From a bacterium BRH_c32 (lineage in GTDB: Bacteria > Bacteroidota > Ignavibacteria > Ignavibacteriales > Melioribacteraceae), in contig LOEU01000004.1 in the NCBI GenBank assembly GCA_001516025.1, forward strand, positions 164,700 through 228,699: 64,000 bases of DNA, in the 5' to 3' direction. Every line of letters begins with the position of its first letter. The first letter of the stretch is position 1. Both the position numbers and the translations under genes were made by a program. The notes beneath the pieces were generated by a model. That model was not told the origin of the DNA, ran no database searches, and saw only the letters and a program-made list of their open reading frames with translations. Of this stretch, positions 36,019 to 44,696 are shown piece by piece.

Positions 36019-36810
36019 ATGAATCAAATCAACTATACTTTTTTGTTCTCAATTCTATTTTTGAACTTAAGCTTTAATTCTGTCCATGCAGATGATAAAA
36101 AGTTTGCGAGATCATATACATCATATACGCTTCCCGCAAATGCACTTGAATTTGAAATCTGGCAAACTGGAAGAATAGACAAAGGAATGGGATATTATTA
36201 CAGGTGGCAACCGCGATTCGAAATTGAATATGGGGTGACAGATCGTTTTACAACAGCAATGTATTTCAATTTTAATGAAGTAAAGAGCAGCGAGAATTCA
36301 ATACCGTCAAAACCGTATAGTTTATCAACCACTTCATTTGAATTTAGGTATAGATTGAGTAATCCAAACGAATATTTTATTGATCCCGCTCTATATTTTG
36401 AATTCAGTTACGGCGGTGATAAAATAGAGTATGAACCCAAAATATTACTCACGAAACAATTTGACAAATTTATTTCCGTGATGAATTTAGTTTCGGAGAT
36501 TGAAAAGAACTTTCCGGAAAATGAAACAGAATCAGCATTTGAACTTACGTTAGGACTTGCATACGAGTTAAATAAGAATTTATCTGTTGGACTTGAATTT
36601 AGAAACGACAGAAACTATAAAGAAATTTATGAGAAGGAAGAAAACCAGGCAAGTTTTATAGGACCAACAATAAGTTACCATTTAGATAAATTTTATTTTG
36701 TAGCGAATTTTTTAGCACAGGTTAGCGGAGGGCCAATTAAAACAAATAATTTGGACTTGATTGGGCACGAGAAGTATGAAATTAGAACAATTTTGGGCAT
36801 AGGTTTATGA
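36019..36810 (+). CDS. Predicted outer-membrane beta-barrel protein
   Basis: Exported protein of 263 residues; signal peptide 1-24 (ending VHA). The rest is rich in aromatic, amphipathic strands (FEIEYGVTDRFTTAMYFNF, TISYHLDKFYFVANFLAQV) ending in a short strand to the C-terminal Leu, which fits a barrel of 10-12 strands. Similar proteins occur next to metal efflux operons in this phylum. Its stop overlaps the start of a small cytochrome c gene in ATGA. The function is not known; passive export or metal sensing are both possible. Confidence 0.6.
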   Translation: MNQINYTFLFSILFLNLSFNSVHADDKKFARSYTSYTLPANALEFEIWQTGRIDKGMGYYYRWQPRFEIEYGVTDRFTTAMYFNFNEVKSSENSIPSKPYSLSTTSFEFRYRLSNPNEYFIDPALYFEFSYGGDKIEYEPKILLTKQFDKFISVMNLVSEIEKNFPENETESAFELTLGLAYELNKNLSVGLEFRNDRNYKEIYEKEENQASFIGPTISYHLDKFYFVANFLAQVSGGPIKTNNLDLIGHEKYEIRTILGIGL

Positions 36811-37064
36811 AGATTGTCTTTAGTTTAGTTCTTCTATTTCTTGCCGGATGTGTCTCCACTATTATTTACAGCAGTAAAGGAGAAGAACTTTATTCTAATA
36901 AGTGCAGCGGATGCCACCGGCTTCACTCAAAAACAGAATTTACCAGTGAAAAATGGAAAAGTGAAATTGAGGAAATGGGTAAGAAGGCAAAACTAAGTGA
37001 TGATGAAAAAAGGATGCTAATTGAGTATTTGACTAAGGACGGTTTACAAGCAGCAAAACCTTGA
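36807..37064 (+). CDS. Small c-type cytochrome-like lipoprotein
   Basis: An 85-residue lipoprotein: signal with lipobox LAGC (Cys15), then a single haem-binding motif CSGCH (Cys33 to His37) and a C-terminal helix MLIEYLTKD. There is no clear Met as sixth ligand except in KWKSEIEEMGKK. It is shorter than most class I cytochromes c. It overlaps the barrel gene by 4 bases. As a membrane-tethered electron carrier it gives a reason for the CcmE/CcmF-like genes later in the region, though it might instead bind metal. Confidence 0.75.
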   Translation: MKIVFSLVLLFLAGCVSTIIYSSKGEELYSNKCSGCHRLHSKTEFTSEKWKSEIEEMGKKAKLSDDEKRMLIEYLTKDGLQAAKP

Positions 37065-37164
37065 TAAGAATTATCAATCAAAAAAAGTAATAAAACGAGA
37101 TTGTTTGGAACTATTATCTTGATCTTGTTGTTTTAAGGAGAGGAAAGCAATAAATTTGTGAAGG

Positions 37165-37506
37165 ATGAAACTAAATTTTCGAAATAGCGCAAAACAAATT
37201 ACAGCCCTAATACTACTTGGGTTTTTTGTTTTCTCGTTTTTACACTCAGAATTAGGACTACTTGATTTTGACGGGGATAATCATGGCGCTCATGATTACT
37301 GCCAAATTATTAAGAATACGAATACACATTCAAAGGTATTACGAGAAGATCTGCCTAAACTCGAACTTAACAAAGATATTTGCATTCATTGTTTTGAAGA
37401 AATTGAAGTGCAAGAAACACAAACTTCTTTTGAAAGAACGGATCATCATTCAAAAGCAAAACCATCTACTGATTTATATCTATTTAACAACACATTTCTG
37501 ATTTAA
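37165..37506 (+). CDS. Small membrane-anchored or exported protein with CxxC and His-rich segments
   Basis: 113 residues with a hydrophobic helix at 13-30 (ALILLGFFVFSFLH), then an acidic and His-rich part (DGDNHGAHDYC, ICIHCFEEIE with a CxxC pair, RTDHHSK). I do not recognise a named family, but His- and Cys-containing small proteins directly before a CzcC-type gene are common in this phylum, and metal binding or sensing is likely. Ends 91 bases before the TolC-family gene. Confidence 0.55.
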   Translation: MKLNFRNSAKQITALILLGFFVFSFLHSELGLLDFDGDNHGAHDYCQIIKNTNTHSKVLREDLPKLELNKDICIHCFEEIEVQETQTSFERTDHHSKAKPSTDLYLFNNTFLI

Positions 37507-37526
37507 CCAATCTCTTTGCATTTCGT

Positions 37527-37632
37527 TCCGCCAGTGGCGGACAAGTATTCCCTTTACGGGATAATTGTAATTAATAATAAAATTATTTGGAGAAATAATG
37601 TTGAGTTGTGTGAAATCCCGTTTAGCGGGAAA
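37527..37632. repeat. Short palindromes before and inside the start of the CzcC-type gene
   Basis: TCCGCCAGTGGCGGA (37527-37541), TCCCTTTACGGGA (37549-37561) and TCCCGTTTAGCGGGA (37616-37630) lie within 105 bases. The third is inside the coding sequence and the stretch ATGTTGAGT...GAAATCCCG...GCGGGAAA recurs in altered form at the other TolC-family gene (62876-62913). They look like members of a dispersed REP-like family. Confidence 0.5.
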
Positions 37633-38881
37633 CAAACTTTTTGTTTTGTTCGCCATTGCTCTGCTGCCGCTTTGCATCTACGGACAAACAGAAATTAAGA
37701 AACTTAGTTTGAACGAAGCTGTTGAAATTGGCTTAAAGAATAATCCGGAAGTAAGAAGTGCAATTGAAAATATTTCCGCCTCGAAAGGAAGATTTTGGAG
37801 TGGAATATCATTACCACAGCCGGAAGTTGGAGTGAGTTATGAATATGCACCGGTGAATAGCAGTTTAAGTAATTATAGCGAAAAAACTCTATCTGTTAGT
37901 CAATCTTTTGAGTTTCCCTCAAATTACTTTTTGAAAGGAAGCAAATTTAATAAAGAAGAAGAAATTGCAGTATATAAACTAAACTTGACTGAGAGAAGCG
38001 TTATAAATCAAGTAAAAACCAGCTACTACAAAGTTCTGGCTAAACAATACCAGGTAAAGTCTGCGGAGGAAAATCTATTAATCTCGGAAGATTTTTTTAA
38101 GAAAGCGGAGATCAGGCAAAATGTTGGGGAAGGAACGAATCTTGAAAGATTAACCGCAAAGGTTCAATACACTGAGGCGCGGAACAATCTGGAAGTTGCA
38201 AAGAATGAACTAACGACATCTTTTGCCGAACTGAATTATTCACTAGGATATGGAAAACAAAGCTATGAATTGAATTTCGCTTTAACCGATACGCTTGTTT
38301 TTGTTGATCACGCAATTAATATAGAGCAAATCTACAAATCGTTGGAAGAAACAAATCCACAGATAAAGATTGCCGAATTAAAATATGGAATAGCATCTGT
38401 TGAAAAAGGTCTCGCGTGGTCTTCCCTTTTGCCAAATATTAATCTGGCATATTTCAAACAAACGCGCGACGGCGATACCGGCTTTTACGGAGCTTCATTT
38501 GGAATATCGGTTCCGCTTTGGTTTATGTTCGATCAAAGAGGAAAAATTCAAGAAGCGGTTGCAAATCAGTCTATTTCCGAATCGGAACTGCAATTGACAA
38601 AGAACGAGATCGCCTTAAAAATAAAAAGCGCTTTTACAGATCATGAAAATAATCTAAAGCAGGTAAAGCTATATGCGAATGATATTCTTCCACAAGCCGA
38701 AGAGATATATAGAACTGCAATAAAAAGTTACGATGCCGGAGAAATTACTTACATAGAATTTCTACAGGCAAAACAAACTTTGATTAACGCTAAAAACAAT
38801 TACATAAATGTTTTATACAACTATAACCGCTCAATATTTACGCTGGAAGAAATAGTTGGAAAAAGTTTTATAAATGAATAA
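37598..38881 (+). CDS. czcC: TolC-family outer membrane efflux protein (CzcC/CusC type)
   Basis: Outer-membrane channel of a tripartite RND pump, 427 residues. Signal peptide 1-29 (ending CIYGQ), then two repeats of coiled-coil helices typical of TolC, e.g. LSLNEAVEIGLKNNPEV at the start of the first repeat and AIKSYDAGEITYIEFLQAKQTL near the end of the second. GGAG at 37589-37592 supports the ATG at 37598. The first 13 residues (MLSCVKSRLAGNK) are encoded by a palindromic repeat. First of a CBA operon. Confidence 0.9.
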   Translation: MLSCVKSRLAGNKLFVLFAIALLPLCIYGQTEIKKLSLNEAVEIGLKNNPEVRSAIENISASKGRFWSGISLPQPEVGVSYEYAPVNSSLSNYSEKTLSVSQSFEFPSNYFLKGSKFNKEEEIAVYKLNLTERSVINQVKTSYYKVLAKQYQVKSAEENLLISEDFFKKAEIRQNVGEGTNLERLTAKVQYTEARNNLEVAKNELTTSFAELNYSLGYGKQSYELNFALTDTLVFVDHAINIEQIYKSLEETNPQIKIAELKYGIASVEKGLAWSSLLPNINLAYFKQTRDGDTGFYGASFGISVPLWFMFDQRGKIQEAVANQSISESELQLTKNEIALKIKSAFTDHENNLKQVKLYANDILPQAEEIYRTAIKSYDAGEITYIEFLQAKQTLINAKNNYINVLYNYNRSIFTLEEIVGKSFINE

Positions 38882-38897
38882 TGACGGAGAAAATGAA

Positions 38898-40067
38898 ATG
38901 AGATTTAATATAAAATTCTTATTACTGCTGATGATATCTGCTTCACTCTTTTTTGGCTGCGGTGAAAAGGAAAACGAAAAAGCAAAAGAAGAAAGCCAAG
39001 AGCAAGGTAAGGAAGAAATTATCCTTTCCGATAAGGCGATGAAGGAAATGGGCATTGAAACACAAGTAATAAAAGAGGAAATCTTAACCGGTGTAATAAA
39101 AGCGGCGGCTAAACTCATTCCAGATCAAGATTACGAAGCGCAAGTAGGTTCGTTGGTCCAGGGAAGGGTTCATAAAGTTTTTGTAAAAGAAGGCGATAAC
39201 GTAAAAGTGGGACAGGTGCTTATGCAGCTTGAAGGGCTTGAGATAGGCGAATTGAAAGCCGTTTATCTAAAAGCGAAATCGAACCTCGACTATTACAAAG
39301 CGGTTTATGAGAGACAAAAAACTTTGATTGAACAAAATATCGGCTCGCAAAAAGTATTGCAGGAAGCGAAAGCAGATTATGAAAAGGCGTCCGCGGAATT
39401 CAATGCCGAAGATAAAAGAATACACGCTGTTGGTTTGAGCCACGAAGATGTTCTTGAAAATGGAACTCTCGAACATATTGCGGGAATTCTTCCAATAAAA
39501 TCTCCCATCAATGGAATAGTTACGGAAAGAAATGTAGTTATCGGGCAATTGGTAGAAGCAAACACTACTGCCTTTAAGATTATGAATATCTCCAACCTTT
39601 GGGCGGACGGGCAGGTTTACGAAAAAGATATTTCTAAGTTAAGCGGAAAGCCCAATACAGAATTTGTAACTTCCGCGTATCCGAACGAAAAATTCAAAGG
39701 GAAAATTATTTTGGTCGGATCAACAATTGACGAACATTCCCGGACAGTTAAAGTAAGAGCGGCAATTAACAATACAGGCAATAGACTTAAACCACAAATG
39801 TTCGGCGAAATGTATATTCCTATTGGCGGAAATATAAAAGGAATAGTTGTCCCGGGCGATGTAATCATAAATGAAAACGGTAAGAGTTTTGTGTTTGTGG
39901 CAGAGAACGACTCAACATTCAAAAAACAGCCCGTTGAAATTGGAACTGAGCTTGACGGTAAAGTCGAAATAAAAACCGGTCTTAAAGCCGGAGATAGAAT
40001 TGCCTCCAAAGGAGTATTCTTTCTAAAATCCGAACTGCTAAAAGAAACACTTGCAGAGGAGGAATAA
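38898..40067 (+). CDS. czcB: RND efflux periplasmic adaptor (CzcB type), lipoprotein
   Basis: Membrane-fusion protein of 389 residues. Lipoprotein signal with FFGC (Cys at about 21), then a Glu/Lys-rich linker, barrel-sandwich/lipoyl halves (LVQGRVHKVFVKEGDNVKVGQ and SPINGIVTERNVVIGQ), hairpin helices between them, and beta-barrel and membrane-proximal domains (GRTVKV-like SRTVKVRAAI, GLKAGDRIASKG). The ATG at 38898 is chosen over 38874 because GGAG at 38886-38889 precedes it and the signal peptide begins there. It ends directly against the permease start. Confidence 0.9.
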   Translation: MRFNIKFLLLLMISASLFFGCGEKENEKAKEESQEQGKEEIILSDKAMKEMGIETQVIKEEILTGVIKAAAKLIPDQDYEAQVGSLVQGRVHKVFVKEGDNVKVGQVLMQLEGLEIGELKAVYLKAKSNLDYYKAVYERQKTLIEQNIGSQKVLQEAKADYEKASAEFNAEDKRIHAVGLSHEDVLENGTLEHIAGILPIKSPINGIVTERNVVIGQLVEANTTAFKIMNISNLWADGQVYEKDISKLSGKPNTEFVTSAYPNEKFKGKIILVGSTIDEHSRTVKVRAAINNTGNRLKPQMFGEMYIPIGGNIKGIVVPGDVIINENGKSFVFVAENDSTFKKQPVEIGTELDGKVEIKTGLKAGDRIASKGVFFLKSELLKETLAEEE

Positions 40068-43000
40068 ATGATAGAACGAATAATCAGGTTTTCGATTAAA
40101 CAAAAACTGCTCGTAATCTTTGCAATAATTTTATTAATAGCCGGTGGTATAGCTGCATTCAGAATGCTGCCGATTGACGCAGTGCCGGATGTAACAAACG
40201 TGCAAGTCCAAATACTAACTGCATCTCCAACACTTGCACCGGTAGAAGTTGAAAGATACATCACATTTCCAATTGAGGTGGCGATGAACGGAATACCGGA
40301 TGTTGAGGAAATCCGTTCGGTTTCTAAGTTTGGATTATCATTAGTAACAGTAGTTTTTCACGATGATGTTAATATTTACTTTGCACGACAACTTGTGTTT
40401 GAGCGGCTTCAAGTTGCATCGGAAAATATTCCACCGGAATTTGGTAAACCGGAATTGGGACCCACAAGCACCGGACTTGGCGAAATCTATCAGTACGTAA
40501 TAAGACCAAAAGATAAAACAAAAAATGATGCAGCAACTTTAATGGAAATGAGAACTCTGCAAGACTGGGTTGCAAAGAGACAACTTCTCACGGTTCCAGG
40601 TGTTAATGAAGTAAACAGCTTCGGTGGTTATGAGAAACAGTATCAAGTATTGATTGATCCGCAAAAATTGTTGAACTATAATTTAACGCTGAGAGAAGTA
40701 TTTCAAGCGGTATCGGAAAATAATGCAAATGCAGGCGGCGCTTATATTGAGCACGGAAACGAACAATATTTAGTTAGGGGTTCCGGCTTGGTGCAAGACA
40801 TTGATGATATAAAAAACATTATTGTAAAAACATTAGAGAATGGAACGCCGATCTATATTCACAATGTGGCTGATGTTCAGCTTGGTCCGGCAATACGGCA
40901 GGGCGCTGTAACAATGAACGGCGAAGGAGAAGTAACCGCCGGTATTGCAATGATGTTAAAAGGTGAAAACAGCCGCGCAGTTGTTGATAGAGTAAAAGAG
41001 AAAATCGAAACAATAAAAAAAGCATTGCCGGACTCGGTTAACTTAGAACCGTTTTATGACAGAACAGAACTAATCAATAAAACAATTTGGACTGTTGAAA
41101 AGAATTTGTTGGAAGGAGGCATTCTTGTAATACTTATTCTTGTATTACTGCTGTACAATCTTCGCGGCGGATTTATAGTTGCTTCGGTTATTCCTCTTTC
41201 GATGTTGTTCGCGATAATAATGATGGTTGCAACGGGGGTGTCGGGTAATTTGATGTCGCTTGGCGCATTAGATTTCGGGCTAATAGTTGACGGCGCCGTG
41301 GTAATGGTTGAAAATGCTATCCGAAAACTACACGAAAAGAAAAATGGAACGAGCAATACCGAATCAATTTTAGAGTCGGCGGTTGAAGTAGGCAGACCGG
41401 TTGTGTTTGCTGTTGGAATTATTATCATAGTATATTTTCCGATAATGACGCTAACAGGAATCGAAGGAAAGATGTTTAAGCCGATGGCATTCACTGTAAC
41501 CTATGCTTTGCTTGGCGCCCTATTATTAAGTTTAACTTATGTGCCAGTAATGTCTGCAATTATGTTTAAGAAAAAGGTGAAGGAAAGAGAAAGCCCGATA
41601 ATTACATACATAAAAAAATATTACGCTCCGCTTCTTAAAAAAATCTTACACAAAAGATTATTGGTTACGGGAATAGCGGCGTCTTTTGTAATTGCCAGCA
41701 TAATTATATTTCCATTTCTTGGAAGTGAATTTATCCCCCAGCTCGATGAAGGTTCAATTGCAATTCAATCATGGCGGCTTCCAAGCGTATCGCTTACAAC
41801 TTCGGTGAATACTTCCGCACTAGTTGAAAAAGAAGTGCTAAAATTTCCGGAAGTAAAAAGTATTGTTTCAAAAACAGGACGCGCCGAAATTGGAACAGAC
41901 CCGATGGGCGTTGAGATAAGCGATATATTTGTTGAACTGAAGCCCAAAGAAGAATGGAATACCGGGCGCGATAAAGAAAAGTTAGTGGACGCAATAAGCG
42001 AGAAATTAAATAAAATTCCCGGCATAGCATTCAGTTTTTCACAGCCAATACAATTAAGAGTTGCCGAACTTATCTCCGGTGTTCGTTCTGATATTGCAAT
42101 CAAATTATTCGGCGAAGATCTTGATGTCTTAAAAGAAAAAGCGGATGAAATCGCCAAAGTTGTAACTAAGATTGACGGTGCGAAGGATGTAAAGGTTGAG
42201 CAGGTAGCCGGATTGCCGCAGCTTCAGATAAAGATTGACAGATCAAAGATTGCCAGATATGGAATAAACGTAGCGGATGTTAATCAAATTATTGAAACAG
42301 CTATCGGCGGAAAATCTACAGGCGAAGTGTTCGACGGTGAAAAGAGATTTGAACTTACAGTCAGATTTAAGGAAGATGCAAGAAACAATGTTGATGTAAT
42401 CAAAAATATTCTTGTTCCAGCATCAAACGGTTCAAGCATTCCGCTTAGTCAATTGGCTGATGTTTATATTGAAGAAGGTCCATCCCAAATTAGCCGTGAG
42501 CGGAGCCAGCGTAGAATTGTAGTTGAAGCAAATGTGAGAGAAAGAGATATAGGAAGTTTTGTTGAAGAAGCGCAAAGCAAGCTTGATAAAACTGTAAAAC
42601 TGCCAACCGGTTATTATTTGGAATGGGGAGGCACATTTGAAAACCTACAAAGCGCACGGACAAGGTTAGCTGTTGTTGTTCCGCTTTCATTGTTCCTAAT
42701 TTTTGTTTTATTGTTTATTTCATTCGGTTCTGTGAAGAATGCTTTGTTGATTTACACCGGGATTCCGTTTGCAATTGTTGGAGGTGTGTTCTCCCTTCTA
42801 ATTCGTGGAATGCATTTCAGTATTTCAGCCGGAGTCGGGTTCATTGCACTATTTGGAGTTGCAGTTCTCAACGGCGTTGTAATGGTTTCATACATCAACC
42901 AACTAAGGCAAGAAGGAAAAACTTTAGAAGAAGCTGTTGTGCAAGGTGCCGAAACAAGATTACGCCCCGTGTTAATGACGGCGCTTGTAGCAAGTCTTGG

Positions 43001-43163
43001 ATTTATTCCAATGGCTCTTTCTACTTCTGCCGGAGCCGAAGTTCAGCGGCCTCTTGCAACGGTTGTTATCGGCGGAATAATAACTTCAACAATATTAACG
43101 TTGTTTGTTCTACCAACACTTTATTTGTGGTTTGAAAAGCAAAAAGAAGAGCCGGAGTTATAG
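40068..43163 (+). CDS. czcA: Heavy-metal RND efflux permease, CzcA-like (divalent type)
   Basis: Proton-driven inner-membrane pump of 1031 residues with 12 helices and two large periplasmic loops. The helix-4 signature is DFGLIVDGAVVMVEN, with two Asp and a Glu placed as in Zn/Co/Cd exporters of the CzcA class rather than the monovalent-metal form seen in CusA. FGKPELGPTSTGLGEI and GFIALFGVAVLNGVVMVSYINQL are also typical. Start immediately follows the adaptor stop. With czcC and czcB it forms a full pump; the P-type ATPase further on probably handles the same ions. Confidence 0.93.
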   Translation: MIERIIRFSIKQKLLVIFAIILLIAGGIAAFRMLPIDAVPDVTNVQVQILTASPTLAPVEVERYITFPIEVAMNGIPDVEEIRSVSKFGLSLVTVVFHDDVNIYFARQLVFERLQVASENIPPEFGKPELGPTSTGLGEIYQYVIRPKDKTKNDAATLMEMRTLQDWVAKRQLLTVPGVNEVNSFGGYEKQYQVLIDPQKLLNYNLTLREVFQAVSENNANAGGAYIEHGNEQYLVRGSGLVQDIDDIKNIIVKTLENGTPIYIHNVADVQLGPAIRQGAVTMNGEGEVTAGIAMMLKGENSRAVVDRVKEKIETIKKALPDSVNLEPFYDRTELINKTIWTVEKNLLEGGILVILILVLLLYNLRGGFIVASVIPLSMLFAIIMMVATGVSGNLMSLGALDFGLIVDGAVVMVENAIRKLHEKKNGTSNTESILESAVEVGRPVVFAVGIIIIVYFPIMTLTGIEGKMFKPMAFTVTYALLGALLLSLTYVPVMSAIMFKKKVKERESPIITYIKKYYAPLLKKILHKRLLVTGIAASFVIASIIIFPFLGSEFIPQLDEGSIAIQSWRLPSVSLTTSVNTSALVEKEVLKFPEVKSIVSKTGRAEIGTDPMGVEISDIFVELKPKEEWNTGRDKEKLVDAISEKLNKIPGIAFSFSQPIQLRVAELISGVRSDIAIKLFGEDLDVLKEKADEIAKVVTKIDGAKDVKVEQVAGLPQLQIKIDRSKIARYGINVADVNQIIETAIGGKSTGEVFDGEKRFELTVRFKEDARNNVDVIKNILVPASNGSSIPLSQLADVYIEEGPSQISRERSQRRIVVEANVRERDIGSFVEEAQSKLDKTVKLPTGYYLEWGGTFENLQSARTRLAVVVPLSLFLIFVLLFISFGSVKNALLIYTGIPFAIVGGVFSLLIRGMHFSISAGVGFIALFGVAVLNGVVMVSYINQLRQEGKTLEEAVVQGAETRLRPVLMTALVASLGFIPMALSTSAGAEVQRPLATVVIGGIITSTILTLFVLPTLYLWFEKQKEEPEL

Positions 43164-43166
43164 CCT

Positions 43167-43194
43167 CCTAAATCCCCCAAAGGGGGACTTTAGG
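43167..43194. repeat. CCCCC-AAA-GGGGG palindrome after czcA
   Basis: CCTAAATCCCCC and GGGGGACTTTAGG pair with one bulged base around an AAA loop, 4 bases after the czcA stop. No T-run follows. Palindromes of this form are often dispersed in many copies in a genome; only one is seen in the window. Confidence 0.5.
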
Positions 43195-43274
43195 ATACAA
43201 GAGATTTATTTGGAATCAGTTTGGATTTATGCAAATGAAGAAAACAACTATAATGAATTTAATGAGGAATAAAG

Positions 43275-43616
43275 ATGAAAGAGATAAAAGCAATAATACA
43301 GCCGTTCATGTTAATAAGAGTAGTAACAGCCCTTCATAAGATTGAAGGGCTTCCGGGAATCACTATTTCCGAAATAAAAGGGTTCGGCAGAACACGCGGA
43401 AGTAAGGAAAAAGAATTAAGTAATGAAGGCATTTATGAGTTTGTGCAAAAGAATAAGATAGAAATTGTTGTTCAAGATGATCTTGCCGACACTGTTGTGA
43501 ATACGATTCAAGAAAATGCTCACACGGGAAATCCGGGTGACGGAAAAATATTTATAGTTAATGTTGAGGATGTTGTAAAGATAAGAACGAACGAAAGAGG
43601 AAAAGAAGCGGTGTAA
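43275..43616 (+). CDS. PII-family signalling protein linked to the RND pump
   Basis: Cytoplasmic trimeric PII-like protein of 113 residues. The fold is clear: MKEIKAIIQPFMLIRVVTAL, KGFGRTRGS, KIEIVVQDD and the B-loop GNPGDGKIFI, RIRTNERG-like end. In the T-loop Tyr51 of GlnB is replaced by Gly and Gln39 by Thr, so uridylylation and classical 2-oxoglutarate binding are unlikely. PII-like proteins placed after CzcA/CusA genes are known and may sense metal or nucleotide to regulate the pump. A decayed copy of its 3' end is at 49880-49975. Confidence 0.88.
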   Translation: MKEIKAIIQPFMLIRVVTALHKIEGLPGITISEIKGFGRTRGSKEKELSNEGIYEFVQKNKIEIVVQDDLADTVVNTIQENAHTGNPGDGKIFIVNVEDVVKIRTNERGKEAV

Positions 43617-43660
43617 TAAATGTCCGGAAATACAAAAATGTAATTAAAAGGAGAAATAAG

Positions 43661-44152
43661 ATGAAACCCAATAACTACAAAATACCGAAATTGTTTTTTG
43701 TAATGGTATTTATTTCTGTTTTTATAACCGGATGTGTTCAACCAATTAATCTTGGTTTAATGGAGACTGGTAAAAACAGCACAGTGCAAGAATTTTATGT
43801 TGATAACTACAAAATGAAAGTGCGTGTAATGCCAATAACGGATGATTATCAATATATATGTTCATTGTCATTGAGTGATAAAGATAATTCAACACCAATT
43901 AAAGATGTGAAATCAAACATGGATATTAAAAAATATTCCAGCCGTTCAACGCCGCGCGGCGGAATACAACGAGTTAAACAGATGATAATAAATGACATTG
44001 AACCTATTAAGGACTCGGTTTCAAATGATTTCGAGTATATGTATAAATTAAGGAACAAAGGTAAATATGAACTTACCATTAAGCTGACAGAGATCGATGG
44101 TAAAGAATTAGAAAAGGAAATTCTAATTTCATTCGATCAGGAAGTGAAGTGA
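43661..44152 (+). CDS. Lipoprotein of unknown function, paralogue A
   Basis: 163-residue lipoprotein with lipobox FITGC (Cys25). The mature part alternates strands and ends LTIKLTEIDGKELEKEILISFDQEVK, suggesting a small all-beta (immunoglobulin-like) domain. The paralogue at 50006 shares EFYVDNYKM and the C-terminal strand pattern. AAAGGAGAAAT precedes the ATG. The family is not known to me; its repeated placement behind a PII gene implies a shared role in metal stress at the outer or inner membrane. Confidence 0.6.
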   Translation: MKPNNYKIPKLFFVMVFISVFITGCVQPINLGLMETGKNSTVQEFYVDNYKMKVRVMPITDDYQYICSLSLSDKDNSTPIKDVKSNMDIKKYSSRSTPRGGIQRVKQMIINDIEPIKDSVSNDFEYMYKLRNKGKYELTIKLTEIDGKELEKEILISFDQEVK

Positions 44153-44195
44153 TTGCCAAGTCTTATAATTAATTTACTATTAAATAGAGGTTGTT

Positions 44196-44684
44196 ATGAA
44201 ATACGTTATACTTTTTATCGCTTTGTTGATAGTAACCATCAGCAGCACAGGGTGCGGTTCAATGTATTACAGCCAGTATAACCGTGAAGAAATGCTTCCC
44301 GATTCCAGCGCAATGGCTATTGAAGATGTAATCAGTATGAGTAAAGAAGGTATTGGTGACAGTATAATTATTTCACAAATTATTGCAACAAAATCTTTTT
44401 TCGAACTTACAACCAATGATATTATTGAGCTAAAGAAAGTCGGAGTTAGTGAGAAAGTTATTAATGCAATGATAAAAACCATGAAAGTTGTCGATAACAG
44501 AAAAGCAAGAAGATATTTCAGTTATCCATCCTATTTGTATCCATATAACTATTATGCGTCACCATGGTATTCTACATTCAATTTTGGATTTAACAGAGGA
44601 TATTATAACCATAGTTATTTTAGTGGGCACGGGCATATGGGAAATAGTTTCGGAGGTCACCACTCAGCAGGCAGGCATCGTTAA
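44196..44684 (+). CDS. Lipoprotein with 'I..MsKeGigDsiIIsqI' domain
   Basis: 162-residue lipoprotein (lipobox SSTGC, Cys20). Residues about 42-92 (DVISMSKEGIGDSIIISQI, then ELTTNDIIELKKVGVSEKVINAMI) are a helical module found in many exported proteins of this phylum, of unknown role. The C-terminal third is rich in Tyr, Gly, His and Phe (HSYFSGHGHMG, GGHHSAGRHR) and could bind metal. It precedes the TPR gene by 12 bases. Confidence 0.6.
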   Translation: MKYVILFIALLIVTISSTGCGSMYYSQYNREEMLPDSSAMAIEDVISMSKEGIGDSIIISQIIATKSFFELTTNDIIELKKVGVSEKVINAMIKTMKVVDNRKARRYFSYPSYLYPYNYYASPWYSTFNFGFNRGYYNHSYFSGHGHMGNSFGGHHSAGRHR

Positions 44685-44696
44685 TAGAGTTCCATA

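Noticed and set aside
37262..37501. 79-codon plus-strand frame inside the His/CxxC protein gene
   Set aside because: Shadow frame of the 37165-37506 gene, without signal peptide or ribosome site.
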